Below are positions 24,679 to 33,099 of a stretch of DNA of 64,000 nt, in pieces (position 1 is the stretch's first letter; each line of letters begins with the position of its first letter). The translations under genes were made by a program, and so were the position numbers. Under the pieces are notes generated by a model, which was not told where the DNA came from, did no database searches, and saw nothing but the letters and a program-made list of their open reading frames with translations. Source of the stretch: an uncultured Christensenella sp. (GTDB lineage Bacteria; Bacillota; Clostridia; Christensenellales; CAG-917); contig CAJTQT010000001.1 of the NCBI GenBank assembly GCA_910578325.1, forward strand, positions 62,001 to 126,000. Reading direction: 5' to 3'.

Positions 24679-24707
24679 ATTATATTATATCATCACGATA
24701 TTGTCAA
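24679..24707 (-). promoter_or_regulatory. Consensus sigma-A promoter of perR
   Basis: TTGACA (24702-24707), 17-bp spacer and TATAAT (24679-24684) on the minus strand: a full consensus promoter, overlapping or abutting the Fur-type box. Confidence 0.85.
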
Positions 24708-24754
24708 CTATAATTTTTCAAAGAGTGACAAAATAAAAAACACTTTTTCAAAAG

Positions 24755-24785
24755 AAAAAACGGCTCGCATATTGCGAGCCGTTTT
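24755..24785 (-). terminator. Terminator of the rplL operon
   Basis: CGGCTCGC and GCGAGCCG (24761-24781) with flanking AAAA/TTTT pairs form the hairpin. The A-run at 24755-24760 is the U-tract on the minus strand. It lies 20 bp after rplL. Confidence 0.9.
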
Positions 24786-24804
24786 CCTATCATAGTTTGT
24801 AAAG

Positions 24805-25176
24805 TTATTTGATTTCCGCAGTTGCGCCAACTTCTTTGAATTTTGCGACAAGTGCTTCCGCAGCGTCTTTGGGCATACCCTCTTTGACTGTTTTGGGTGC
24901 TCCGTCGACAACACCTTTTGCTTCGACAAGTCCGAGTCCGGTCGCGTCTTTGACAACTTTGATGACCTGAACTTTGTTGGGGCCGACTTCTTTGAGGACG
25001 ACGTCGAATTCCGTCTTCTCTTCCTCTGCGGGAGCGGCTTCACCGCCACCTGCCATAACTGCAACGGGTGCCGCTGCGCTTACGCCGAACTCCTCTTCGA
25101 GTTGTTTAACGAACTCGTTGAGTTCAAGAACGGTCATACTCTTGATTTCTTCCATAAGTTTATTCAAATCTGCCAT
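24805..25176 (-). CDS. rplL: 50S ribosomal protein L7/L12
   Basis: A 123-residue L7/L12 stalk protein. The N-terminal dimerisation helix pair (LMEEIKSMTVLELNEFVKQL) leads through an Ala/Gly/Glu hinge (about 36-52) to the conserved C-terminal domain with TGLGLVEAKGVVDGAPKTVK. It recruits translation factors. It follows rplJ by 56 bp. In most Firmicutes rpoB comes next; here the operon ends at a terminator instead. Confidence 0.98.
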   Translation of the reverse strand: MADLNKLMEEIKSMTVLELNEFVKQLEEEFGVSAAAPVAVMAGGGEAAPAEEEKTEFDVVLKEVGPNKVQVIKVVKDATGLGLVEAKGVVDGAPKTVKEGMPKDAAEALVAKFKEVGATAEIK

Positions 25177-25232
25177 TTTTTTATTCTCCGATATTTATTT
25201 TATATTTTGCCGATAAACACACCGACGGGTGA

Positions 25233-25733
25233 TTACGCTTGGGCTTCTTTCGCCTCCGCGATTTTGCTGAGACATCTTGCGAACGAAGCAATCGGCGATT
25301 GCATACTTCCCAGCATCTTTGCGAGCAAGACTTCCTTCGAAGGAATGTCTGCGATTTGTTTCAAGCCTGCTTCGTCCATAAACTGACCTTCGACCATTCC
25401 GCACTTCGTCTTCATCTTGTTGAGCGCCTTGATATTTTTGGCGATGAACTTAGCGGGTGCGACCGCGTCAGTGGAAGAAAACGCAACAGCCGTCGGACCG
25501 TTAAGAGCCTCGTCGAACTGGGTATAGCCCAACTCGTTGAACGCTATTTTGACAAGACGGTTTTTGAGAACGGCATAATCCACTCCGTTATCTCTCAGTT
25601 CTTTACGGAACGCGGTATCCTGCGCAACCGTAAGTCCCATATAGTCGATTATGACAAGAGATTTTGCGGACGAAATTTTTGCTTTGATGTCCTCAACCTG
25701 TTGCTTCTTGGCTTCAAGAACTTGCTGATTCAT
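25233..25733 (-). CDS. rplJ: 50S ribosomal protein L10
   Basis: A 166-residue L10 that anchors L7/L12 dimers on the large subunit and binds its own mRNA leader. The N-terminal KKQQVEDIKAKISSAKSLVI and YAVLKNRLVKIAF match the family. The C-terminal helix that carries L12 dimers is alanine-rich. GAGG precedes the start. The leader upstream holds an L10-binding element and an attenuator. Confidence 0.97.
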   Translation of the reverse strand: MNQQVLEAKKQQVEDIKAKISSAKSLVIIDYMGLTVAQDTAFRKELRDNGVDYAVLKNRLVKIAFNELGYTQFDEALNGPTAVAFSSTDAVAPAKFIAKNIKALNKMKTKCGMVEGQFMDEAGLKQIADIPSKEVLLAKMLGSMQSPIASFARCLSKIAEAKEAQA

Positions 25734-25770
25734 CTTTACCTCCTATGATAGTAAGCGGATTTCTCCGCAT

Positions 25771-25803
25771 AAAAATTAAACGTCATTCTAAGACAGAATG
25801 ACG
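25771..25803 (-). terminator. Attenuator hairpin ahead of rplJ
   Basis: CGTCATTCT and AGAATGACG form a 9-bp stem followed on the minus strand by TTTAATTTTT. Its loop and arm contain a 9-nt stretch (CTGTCTTAG on the RNA) that can instead pair with CTAAGACAG in the L10 leader, so terminator and leader fold exclude each other. Confidence 0.8.
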
Positions 25804-25821
25804 CGGCATACAAAAGTATTA

Positions 25822-25875
25822 GGCTCATCCTCGGCAAGCACTACGTTTACGGCAAAAGCCACTTGCTGTCTTAGG
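25822..25875 (-). promoter_or_regulatory. Ribosomal protein L10 leader
   Basis: On the minus strand the leader reads CCTAAGACAGCAAGTGGC, a variable stem, then GCTTGCCGAGGATGAGCC. This matches the layout of the L10 leader family known from Firmicutes (a kink-turn-like element bound by L10 with L12). It lies between rplA and rplJ and controls the attenuator that follows. Confidence 0.8.
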
Positions 25876-25949
25876 AACGCATTTATGATAATATAATTTT
25901 TAATCGATGTCAAACGATTTGCATCACAATCTCGTCTGATACCGCTTGA

Positions 25950-25974
25950 TTGCGCACGCATTACGCGTGCGCAA
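25950..25974. repeat. 10-bp hairpin downstream of rplA
   Basis: TTGCGCACGC and GCGTGCGCAA form a perfect stem around ATTAC, 11 bases after the rplA stop codon. There is no U-tract, so it is more likely an mRNA-processing or stabilising stem than a terminator. Confidence 0.55.
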
Positions 25975-25984
25975 CCGAGAACGG

Positions 25985-26671
25985 TTATACTCTGTAAACG
26001 ACCTTTATGCTCGGTCCCATCGTCGTTGCGATATAAATGGAACGGAAGTAAACGCCTTTTGCCGCCGCGGGTTTCGCTTTGAGAAGCGCATCCATAAGCG
26101 TATTGTAGTTCTCCGTCAATTTCTCGACGCCGAACGAAGCCTTTCCGAAAGGCACGTGGCAGATAGCCTGTTTATCGACTCTGTACTCGACTTTACCTGC
26201 TTTGATATCGTGTATCGCGCGGGTAATGTCCATAGTAACCGTACCGGATTTGGGGTTCGGCATCAATCCCTTAGGACCGAGGACTTTACCCAAACGTCCG
26301 ACAACGCCCATCATATCGGGAGTTGTGACGATAACGTCGTAATCGAACCAGTTCTCCTGCTGTATTTTCTGAATCATCTCGTCGCCGCCCACGAAATCCG
26401 CGCCTGCCGCCTGAGCCTCGTCCGCTTTTGCGCCTTTGCAGATAGCAAGTACGCGGACAGTTCTACCTGTGCCGTTAGGCAACACTACGACGCCTCTGAC
26501 CTGTTGGTCTGCGTGACGGGGATCAATGCCGAGTTTGACGTGCAATTCTATCGTTTCATCGAATTTGGACTTTGCCGTTTGAAGAGCGAGTTCGATTGCT
26601 TCTGCGCCTTCGTAGGTTTTAGTTCTGTCGATGAGTTTTTTCGAATCTACATAATTCTTGCCGTGTTTCAT
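25985..26671 (-). CDS. rplA: 50S ribosomal protein L1
   Basis: A 228-residue L1 of normal length. The signature GLMPNPKSGTVTMDI lies near residue 130. It forms the mobile L1 stalk that helps eject E-site tRNA and, in many bacteria, represses its own operon. It follows rplK by 12 bp and is followed by a hairpin and the L10 leader. Confidence 0.98.
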   Translation of the reverse strand: MKHGKNYVDSKKLIDRTKTYEGAEAIELALQTAKSKFDETIELHVKLGIDPRHADQQVRGVVVLPNGTGRTVRVLAICKGAKADEAQAAGADFVGGDEMIQKIQQENWFDYDVIVTTPDMMGVVGRLGKVLGPKGLMPNPKSGTVTMDITRAIHDIKAGKVEYRVDKQAICHVPFGKASFGVEKLTENYNTLMDALLKAKPAAAKGVYFRSIYIATTMGPSIKVVYRV

Positions 26672-26683
26672 ATACGTCCCTCC

Positions 26684-27109
26684 TTATTCTTCGACGAGCA
26701 CACCCATACTGCGTGCGGTACCTGCTATCATACGCATAGCAGCCTCGATGTTTGCCGCGTTAAGATCGGGCATTTTCTGGGTTGCAATCTCTTGAAGTTG
26801 AGCCTTAGTAAGCGTTGCCACTTTGCTCTTGTTGGGAACTGCCGAGCCGCTGTTCAAGCCGCACGCTTTTTTAATAAGCACGGGCGCGGGTGGAGTTTTG
26901 AGAATGAACGTAAAAGAGTGATCCTGATAGATGGTGATAACGACAGGAATGATAAGTCCTGCGTCTTTTGCCGTCTTTTCATTGAACTCTTTGGTGAAAC
27001 CTGCAATGTTGATGCCGTGAGGACCGAGCGTAGAACCGACGGGAGGGCCGGGTGTCGCTTTGCCTGCCGGCAATTGCAATTTTACAACTGCGGTAATTTT
27101 CTTAGCCAT
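26684..27109 (-). CDS. rplK: 50S ribosomal protein L11
   Basis: A 141-residue L11 with the N-terminal KLQLPAGKATPGPPVGSTLG motif and the C-terminal RNA-binding domain ending in GTARSMGVLVEE. It forms the GTPase-associated centre of the 50S subunit with L10/L12. AGGAGG precedes the start. A multi-hairpin leader separates it from nusG. Confidence 0.98.
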   Translation of the reverse strand: MAKKITAVVKLQLPAGKATPGPPVGSTLGPHGINIAGFTKEFNEKTAKDAGLIIPVVITIYQDHSFTFILKTPPAPVLIKKACGLNSGSAVPNKSKVATLTKAQLQEIATQKMPDLNAANIEAAMRMIAGTARSMGVLVEE

Positions 27110-27124
27110 ATTTCCTCCTGACTA

Positions 27125-27275
27125 ATGTGGTTTTTACGACGGCTGATTTGGATTTGCCGCCTCCCACGTAGCACTTGTCGTGCATTTTTTGCGTTTCCGC
27201 ATTCCGTCTTTCGACGGTACCCTATCGGGAATTTCTCAAAATCTGATTTTGAGTGTAGCGCATCTGCGCCGAGTG
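27125..27275 (-). promoter_or_regulatory. Structured leader between nusG and rplK
   Basis: On the minus strand this gap holds several hairpins in a row: CTCAAAATC/GATTTTGAG, CCGTC-GAAA-GACGG, GCGGAAACGC, and a final GTGGGAGG...ACCAC stem close to the rplK ribosome-binding site. The last resembles the stem often seen ahead of Firmicute rplK. An L1-type autoregulatory site is possible. No terminator U-tract is evident. Confidence 0.5.
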
Positions 27276-27279
27276 GCCG

Positions 27280-27819
27280 TCAGAGTTTCTCAACCTGTGC
27301 GAAATCCAACTCTACGGGCGTCTGACGTCCGAACATAGCCACGATAACTTTAACTTTCTGATGTTCCGCATTGATAGATTCCACAACGCCGATGAAGTTT
27401 TCGAGCGCGCCGTTGATGATTCTGACATCGTCGCCCTCTTTGATATCGAAGTCTTCGATACTCACCGTTTCCAGACCGATACGTCTGATTTCTTCATCCG
27501 TCAAGGCAATGGGACGTCCGGCAGAACCGACGAAACTCGTGACGCCGCGCGGTCTTGTCACCATAAACCAGATGTGACTGGTGTAAATCATCTTAATGAA
27601 TACGTAACTCGGAAATTTCTTGCGCTGAATGACTTTCTTCTTTCCGTTTCTCTCGACTATATCGTCCTCGACAGGAATTTTGATGTCAAAAATATAGTCG
27701 TGCAGATTGTTGTTTTCAATCATATTGCGCAAATCGGTCTCAACCGAATTTTCATATCCGGAATAAGTGTGAATGACGTACCATTTGGGTTGTTCGTTGT
27801 TTTTTTCAACGTTTTCCAT
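27280..27819 (-). CDS. nusG: Transcription termination/antitermination factor NusG
   Basis: A 179-residue NusG. The N-terminal NGN domain (WYVIHTYSGYENSVETDL; PSYVFIKM) binds RNA polymerase. The C-terminal KOW domain (about residues 125-155, GDDVRIINGALENFIGVVE) contacts Rho or ribosomal protein S10. Length is normal. It follows secE by 10 bp. Confidence 0.98.
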   Translation of the reverse strand: MENVEKNNEQPKWYVIHTYSGYENSVETDLRNMIENNNLHDYIFDIKIPVEDDIVERNGKKKVIQRKKFPSYVFIKMIYTSHIWFMVTRPRGVTSFVGSAGRPIALTDEEIRRIGLETVSIEDFDIKEGDDVRIINGALENFIGVVESINAEHQKVKVIVAMFGRQTPVELDFAQVEKL

Positions 27820-27829
27820 TCAGCCCTCC

Positions 27830-28186
27830 TTAAATAAACATCGTCGTCCACTGACCATTTGTTATAAGACCAAGCAAGCCTGCAAGCACGTAATCGATTG
27901 CAAAGAGAACGACAAAGAACAAAACGACAACGACGAGAACAACCGCCGTATTGCTTCCGACTTCTTTGCCTTTCGGCCACGTAACTTTTTTCAATTCCGA
28001 AAATATGCCTTTAATACCCTTCCACATTCTCTTGAAGATATTCGGCTTATCGGAAGTTTTTTTGACAGCCTTTTTTGCTTTTTTCGGCTCGTTACCTGAA
28101 TCGACGTTCACAGCCGCTTTTTCACGCGTCTGCGGCACGGTCGTTTCCATATTTGAGGTATTGTTTTTCGGCTTTTTGTTTGCCAT
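27830..28186 (-). CDS. secE: Preprotein translocase subunit SecE
   Basis: A 118-residue SecE. A hydrophilic, Lys/Thr-rich N-terminus of about 60 residues leads to the conserved amphipathic segment FSELKKVTWPKGKEV and a single membrane helix (about 80-103). It clamps SecY in the membrane. Gram-positive SecE is usually 60-80 residues, so the N-terminal extension is longer than normal. It lies in the classical rpmG-secE-nusG order. Confidence 0.95.
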   Translation of the reverse strand: MANKKPKNNTSNMETTVPQTREKAAVNVDSGNEPKKAKKAVKKTSDKPNIFKRMWKGIKGIFSELKKVTWPKGKEVGSNTAVVLVVVVLFFVVLFAIDYVLAGLLGLITNGQWTTMFI

Positions 28187-28207
28187 ATAGCCTCCTTTTC
28201 GCCAGCC

Positions 28208-28372
28208 TTACTTCGTTTCTCTGTGCAAGGTGTGTTTTTTGCAGAATCTGCAATACTTTTCCAACTCCATTCTGTCGGGATGCTTTTGCTTGTTTTTGGT
28301 CAAATTGTAGTTGCGTTGTTTGCAGTCCGTGCAAGCAAGCACTACCTTAACCCTTGCTCCTTTCTGAGCCAT
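28208..28372 (-). CDS. rpmG: 50S ribosomal protein L33
   Basis: A 54-residue protein beginning MAQKGARVKVVLACTDCKQ and ending KYCRFCKKHTLHRETK. Both CxxC pairs are present (Cys14/17 and Cys42/45), so this is the zinc-binding (C+) form of L33. AGGAGG lies just upstream. It precedes secE by 21 bp in the usual order. Confidence 0.95.
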   Translation of the reverse strand: MAQKGARVKVVLACTDCKQRNYNLTKNKQKHPDRMELEKYCRFCKKHTLHRETK

Positions 28373-28401
28373 AGTAGCCTCCTTTTGTTCTTATCAAATA
28401 C

Positions 28402-28443
28402 GACACCCTACACGGCAATAAATTTGCCGTGTAGAGACGTGTC
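28402..28443 (-). other. Intercistronic hairpin between tuf and rpmG
   Basis: CTACACGGCAA and TTGCCGTGTAG form an 11-bp stem, extended by GACAC/GTGTC across a small bulge, to about 16 bp in all. There is no U-tract, so it is more likely a processing or stability element separating the very abundant tuf message from rpmG than a terminator. Confidence 0.55.
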
Positions 28444-28462
28444 TATATTATATTGAAAGAAC

Positions 28463-29668
28463 TTATTCGATAATCTTGGCAACGACACCGGAACCGACCG
28501 TTCTGCCGCCTTCACGGATAGCGAAACGAAGTCCTTCTTCGATTGCGATAGGCGTGATAAGCGTGATTTCCATATCGATGTGGTCGCCGGGCATAACCAT
28601 TTCAACGCCCGCGGGAAGTTTGATGGAACCCGTAACGTCGGTTGTTCTGAAATAGAACTGGGGACGATATCCGTCGAAGAAAGGAGTATGACGGCCACCC
28701 TCGTCTTTCGTCAACACGTAGACCTGGCTCGTGAAGTGAGTGTGAGGATGAATCGTGCCGGGCTTGGCCAAAACTTGACCGCGCTCGATTTCGTTTCTCT
28801 GGATACCACGGAGAAGTGCGCCGATGTTGTCGCCGCCCTCTGCGTAATCGAGGAGTTTACGGAACATTTCGATACCGGTAACGGTGGTCTCTTTCTTCTC
28901 GGTAGAAAGACCGACGATTTCGACCTTGTCACCCATTTTCAAAACACCGCGCTCAACTCTTCCGGTAGCGACCGTACCACGGCCGGTAATCGTGAAGACG
29001 TCTTCAACAGGCATAAGGAAAGGTTTGTCGGTATCGCGTTCGGGATCCGGAATATAACTGTCGACTGCTGCAAGCAAATCTCTGATGGGGTTGAATGCTG
29101 CGTCGTCCCACTTCTCTGCAAGGCCTGCTTCCATTGCCTTCAACGCAGAACCGCGGATGATGGGAGTGTCGTCTCCGGGGAAGCCGTACTCGGAAAGGAG
29201 TTCGCGAACTTCCATTTCAACGAGTTCAAGCAACTCTTCGTCGTCGACTTGGTCGGTTTTGTTGAGGAAAACCAGAATGTAGGGAACGCCGACCTGACGT
29301 CCGAGAAGGATGTGCTCACGGGTCTGGGGCATCGGTCCGTCAGACGCTGCGACAACGAGGATAGCGCCGTCCATCTGCGCGGCACCGGTGATCATGTTTT
29401 TGACATAGTCCGCGTGTCCGGGGCAGTCGACGTGTGCATAGTGACGTTTGTCGGTTTCATACTCGACGTGTGCGGTATTTATCGTAATACCTCTTGCTTT
29501 CTCTTCCGGCGCTTTATCGATTTCGTCGTACTTCATCTCTTGGGCTTTGCCCTGGGACGCGCAGTACATCGTGATAGCGGCGGTCAGAGTGGTTTTGCCG
29601 TGGTCAACGTGGCCGATAGTACCAATGTTAACGTGGGGCTTAGTTCTTTCAAACTTTGCTTTTGCCAT
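28463..29668 (-). CDS. tuf: Elongation factor Tu
   Basis: A 401-residue EF-Tu that carries aminoacyl-tRNA to the ribosome. G1 GHVDHGKT, G2 region RGITINTAHVEYE, G3 DCPGH and G4 NKTD are all intact, followed by beta-barrel domains 2 and 3. The start at 29668 follows GGAGG; an ATG five codons upstream lies across that site and is rejected. Only one copy is present in the window. Confidence 0.98.
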   Translation of the reverse strand: MAKAKFERTKPHVNIGTIGHVDHGKTTLTAAITMYCASQGKAQEMKYDEIDKAPEEKARGITINTAHVEYETDKRHYAHVDCPGHADYVKNMITGAAQMDGAILVVAASDGPMPQTREHILLGRQVGVPYILVFLNKTDQVDDEELLELVEMEVRELLSEYGFPGDDTPIIRGSALKAMEAGLAEKWDDAAFNPIRDLLAAVDSYIPDPERDTDKPFLMPVEDVFTITGRGTVATGRVERGVLKMGDKVEIVGLSTEKKETTVTGIEMFRKLLDYAEGGDNIGALLRGIQRNEIERGQVLAKPGTIHPHTHFTSQVYVLTKDEGGRHTPFFDGYRPQFYFRTTDVTGSIKLPAGVEMVMPGDHIDMEITLITPIAIEEGLRFAIREGGRTVGSGVVAKIIE

Positions 29669-29746
29669 AATGAATTCCTCCAATAGAATTTGTTTTATTA
29701 TCCTTAAAAGCCGATTATATATATAATAGATATCTATATATAACGC

Positions 29747-31840
29747 TTATTTGGACTCCTTAGATCTTTCGCCGATGACCTTTTCAGCCACGCTCTTAGG
29801 CACGACTGCATAGTGGTCGAACAGCATTGTGAAGTTTGCTCTACCCTGCGTAATGCTACGCAAGGACGTTGCATATCCGAACATCTCCGAAAGCGGCACA
29901 TCGCAGTCAACGACCTGCGCGCCGTTTCTGGGCTCTATTCCCTTAACCTGTCCGCGGCGGGAATTGAGGTTGCTCATAACGTCGCCGAGATAATCGTCGG
30001 GAGTGACGACTTCGACTTTCATAATCGGTTCGAGCAGAGTTGCGCCCGCCTTTGCGACCGCTTCCTTAAACGCCATCGAACCCGCGATTTTGAACGCCAT
30101 TTCCGAACTGTCGACTTCGTGCATACTTCCGTCGACGAGTCTGACCTTGAAATCGACGCATTCGTATCCGGCAAGTATACCGCTTTGCGCGGCTTCTTTG
30201 ATGCCTTCCCACGCGACGTTTGCGAATTCTTTGGTAACCGCGCCGCCGACGATGACGTTTTCCACTTCAAGACCGCCGCTCGGATTCGGCTCGATATCGA
30301 TGACGATATCACCGTACTGACCGTGACCGCCCGACTGACGCTTGAACAGACCGCGTACGTGTGAAACGGGTTTTGTAATCGTCTCGCGGTAACTGACCTG
30401 AGGCGCACCTACGTTAAGTTCGACTTTAAACTCTCTGAGCATTCTGTCAATCATAATGTCAAGGTGCAATTCGCCCATACCTGCAAGAATGGTCTGACCT
30501 GTTTCTTTATCCGTATAAGCCTTAAACGTCGGATCTTCTTCTTGCAGTTTCATAATCGCAAGATTCATCTTCTCCTGAGACGCTTTTGACTTAGGCTCGA
30601 TTGCAACCTTGATAACAGGTTCGGGGAAAGACAGGTTTTCAAGCACTATCTGATTGTTTTTATCTGAAAGCGTATCGCCCGTCGTGCTCTTTTTCAAGCC
30701 GATAACCGCAACGATGTCGCCCGCGTAAGCGGTTTCGACGTCCTCCCTGTTGTCTGCGTTCATACGAAGAATACGACCGATTCTTTCAGTTTCGCCCTTA
30801 ACCGTATTATACACCGCGCTGCCCGTCGTGAGCGAACCGGAATAAATACGGATAAACGAGAGTTTGCCGACAAACTCGTCAGTCAGAATCTTGAACACGA
30901 GCGCGCTGAACGGCTCGCTTGAACTGGGATGACGAAGTTCGGGTTGCTGAGTTTTGGGATTGACGCCTTCGATACTTGCTACGTCGGTAGGTGCGGGCAG
31001 GAAGTCCACAACCGCGTCGAGCATAAGTTGTACGCCCGTATTCTTGTACGAACTGCCGCACAGAACCGGATTTATGCGCATCTCGATAGTGCCTTTGCGC
31101 AACGCCTTTTTAATCTGTTCGAGAGAAATGGAATCATAATCTTCCATTATGAGTTTCTCAAAAATATCCTCGTCAAAATCGGCAGCCGCTTCGAGCACTT
31201 TGATTCTGTACTCTTCAGCCTGCGCCTTATACTGTGCGGGAATCTCTCCTCTCGTCATCGTAATGCCCTTGTCTTTCTGATCGAAATAAACCGCCTCCAT
31301 ATTGAGCAGGTCTATAACGCCCTCGAAATCGGACTCTTTTCCGATAGGCAAAGCAAGAGGCACTGCGTTCGCGCCGAGACGCTCTCTCATCATCGTTACG
31401 GCATTGAAGAAATCCGCACCGTTGATATCCATCTTGTTGACGAAAGCGATTCTCGGAACTTTATAGGTATCCGCCTGACGCCATACGTTTTCAGACTGAG
31501 GTTCGACACCGCCTTTCGCGCAGAAAACCGCAACAGCACCGTCGAGAACTCTCAGACTGCGCTCGACTTCAACCGTGAAATCGACGTGTCCTGGAGTATC
31601 GATGATGTTGATTTGATGTTCTCTCCATACAGCGGTAGTCGCCGCAGACGTAATGGTGATACCTCTTTCGCGCTCTTGCTCCATATAGTCCATCGTCGCG
31701 GAACCGTCGTGAGTTTCACCCAGTTTCCTGTTGACTCCGGTATAGTAGAGTATTCGCTCGGTAGTGGTAGTTTTACCGGCATCTATGTGAGCCATAATAC
31801 CGATATTTCTCACCTTATCAAGAGCATATTGCTTTCCCAT
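29747..31840 (-). CDS. fusA: Elongation factor G
   Basis: A 697-residue EF-G driving translocation. The G1 motif AHIDAGKTTTTERIL, G3 DTPGHVDF and G4 NKMD are in the N-terminal GTPase domain, and domains II-V are complete. It starts four bases after the rpsG stop codon. The sequence looks like the canonical translocase rather than a tetracycline-resistance-type or ribosome-recycling paralogue. Confidence 0.98.
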   Translation of the reverse strand: MGKQYALDKVRNIGIMAHIDAGKTTTTERILYYTGVNRKLGETHDGSATMDYMEQERERGITITSAATTAVWREHQINIIDTPGHVDFTVEVERSLRVLDGAVAVFCAKGGVEPQSENVWRQADTYKVPRIAFVNKMDINGADFFNAVTMMRERLGANAVPLALPIGKESDFEGVIDLLNMEAVYFDQKDKGITMTRGEIPAQYKAQAEEYRIKVLEAAADFDEDIFEKLIMEDYDSISLEQIKKALRKGTIEMRINPVLCGSSYKNTGVQLMLDAVVDFLPAPTDVASIEGVNPKTQQPELRHPSSSEPFSALVFKILTDEFVGKLSFIRIYSGSLTTGSAVYNTVKGETERIGRILRMNADNREDVETAYAGDIVAVIGLKKSTTGDTLSDKNNQIVLENLSFPEPVIKVAIEPKSKASQEKMNLAIMKLQEEDPTFKAYTDKETGQTILAGMGELHLDIMIDRMLREFKVELNVGAPQVSYRETITKPVSHVRGLFKRQSGGHGQYGDIVIDIEPNPSGGLEVENVIVGGAVTKEFANVAWEGIKEAAQSGILAGYECVDFKVRLVDGSMHEVDSSEMAFKIAGSMAFKEAVAKAGATLLEPIMKVEVVTPDDYLGDVMSNLNSRRGQVKGIEPRNGAQVVDCDVPLSEMFGYATSLRSITQGRANFTMLFDHYAVVPKSVAEKVIGERSKESK

Positions 31841-31843
31841 AGA

Positions 31844-32314
31844 TTACCACCTGTAATGCGCAAACGCTTTGTTTGCTTCCGCCGCGCGGTGCATTTCGTC
31901 TTTTCTCTTGACTGCGCCGCCCGTCATATTGAAAGCGTCCATAAGTTCGCCGGCGAGTCTTTGATCCATAGTTTTCTCGCCTCTCTTTCTTGCAAACATA
32001 ACCAGCCAGCGTATGGCGAGCGTCTGTCTGCGCTCGGGACGGATTTCCATAGGCACCTGATAGGTGGAGCCGCCCACTCTTCTCGCCTTTACTTCGAGCA
32101 AAGGCATCGCGTTTTCCAACGCTTTGTTAAAAATATTCATCGGTTCCTGACCGAGTTTCTGTGATGCTATATTGAAAGCCTCATAGACGATGGTCTGCGC
32201 GGTTCCCTTTTTTCCGTCCAGCATAATCTGGTTGATGAGTTTGGTCACAACCTTGCTGTTATAGATAGGATCCGGCAATACGTCTCTTTTAGGCACGCCG
32301 CTTCTTCTTGGCAT
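31844..32314 (-). CDS. rpsG: 30S ribosomal protein S7
   Basis: A 156-residue S7 of normal length that organises the 16S rRNA 3' major domain. It begins MPRRSGVPKRDVLPDPIYNS and ends in the usual MHRAAEANKAFAHYRW. It follows rpsL by 36 bp in the str-operon order. Confidence 0.98.
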   Translation of the reverse strand: MPRRSGVPKRDVLPDPIYNSKVVTKLINQIMLDGKKGTAQTIVYEAFNIASQKLGQEPMNIFNKALENAMPLLEVKARRVGGSTYQVPMEIRPERRQTLAIRWLVMFARKRGEKTMDQRLAGELMDAFNMTGGAVKRKDEMHRAAEANKAFAHYRW

Positions 32315-32350
32315 ATTATCCTCCTAAATTTTGGTTATACATTCGAAAAA

Positions 32351-32725
32351 TTATTTCTTGGGGCGTTTTGCACCGTACTTCGATCTTGCCTGTCCGCGCT
32401 TTGCAACGCCGGCAGTATCAAGAGCGCCACGTATGATGTGATAACGCACACCGGGCAGGTCCTTCACACGGCCGCCACGAATCAAGACAACGCTGTGTTC
32501 TTGAAGATTGTGACCTTCGCCGGGAATATAAACAGTACCTTCCATTCCGTTAACAAGCCTTACACGCGCGATTTTACGCAGCGCCGAGTTCGGCTTTTTG
32601 GGGGAAGTGGTCGTCACGCTGAGGCAGATGCCGCGTTTTTGCGGACATTGCTCCATAATAGGCGTCAACGATTTTTTTACCTGTCTTTCTCTGCCTTTTC
32701 TAATCAATTGATTGATGGTTGGCAT
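32351..32725 (-). CDS. rpsL: 30S ribosomal protein S12
   Basis: A 124-residue S12 at the decoding centre. It begins MPTINQLIRKGRERQ and contains TTTSPKKPNSALRKIARVRL, including the lysine at which streptomycin resistance arises in other bacteria (wild-type here). The start at 32725 is chosen for its AGGAGG site and family N-terminus over an ATG at 32776. Confidence 0.98.
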   Translation of the reverse strand: MPTINQLIRKGRERQVKKSLTPIMEQCPQKRGICLSVTTTSPKKPNSALRKIARVRLVNGMEGTVYIPGEGHNLQEHSVVLIRGGRVKDLPGVRYHIIRGALDTAGVAKRGQARSKYGAKRPKK

Positions 32726-32777
32726 TCTTAGTCCTCCTAATTTGATTTTCGAACGTACCGCAACCCAACGGTGCAAT

Positions 32778-33050
32778 TCAGTCTATCGCCTTTGCCTCAG
32801 TGAGCCCTACGACGGCGGCGGCCACTTCTATGCCCGACATTTCGCCCAGATGCCGCTTTGACGGCAGCCTCTCGACCTTAACTCCGTGCACAGACGCGGA
32901 AGCAACTATCTTCCTTCTCAAATCCGCATCGGCATCCGACGCCACTATCACACACCTGACAGTACCGTCGGAGATACCCTTCAAAACCTGTTTGGAACCG
33001 ACAACTTTCGAAGAGTGTTTCAGCATTTCAATAAGTTTTTCTCTTTCCAT
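32778..33050 (-). CDS. rplGB: L7Ae-family ribosomal/kink-turn RNA-binding protein
   Basis: A 90-residue L7Ae/L30e/YbxF-type protein that binds kink-turn RNA. The core VGSKQVLKGISDGTVRCVIVASDAD and GEMSGIEVAAAVVGL are typical. In Firmicutes it lies between rpoC and rpsL; here it opens the str operon without rpoC before it. The start at 33050 gives the family length, though its ribosome-binding site (AAAG) is weak; a longer start at 33128 would run into the promoter. It lies under a strong promoter with a terminator-like hairpin in its leader. Confidence 0.88.
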   Translation of the reverse strand: MEREKLIEMLKHSSKVVGSKQVLKGISDGTVRCVIVASDADADLRRKIVASASVHGVKVERLPSKRHLGEMSGIEVAAAVVGLTEAKAID

Positions 33051-33066
33051 AGTTTCTTTGCAAAGT

Positions 33067-33093
33067 AAAAAACTGCTTACGGCTTCCGTAAGC
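33067..33093 (-). terminator. Terminator-like hairpin at the very 5' end of the str transcript
   Basis: GCTTACGG and CCGTAAGC (33075-33093) form an 8-bp stem with a 3-base loop, followed on the minus strand by AG and T6. The hairpin begins about where transcription from the adjacent promoter should start. It may end read-through from tsaD, attenuate the operon, or stabilise the mRNA 5' end. Confidence 0.65.
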
Positions 33094-33099
33094 CATATC

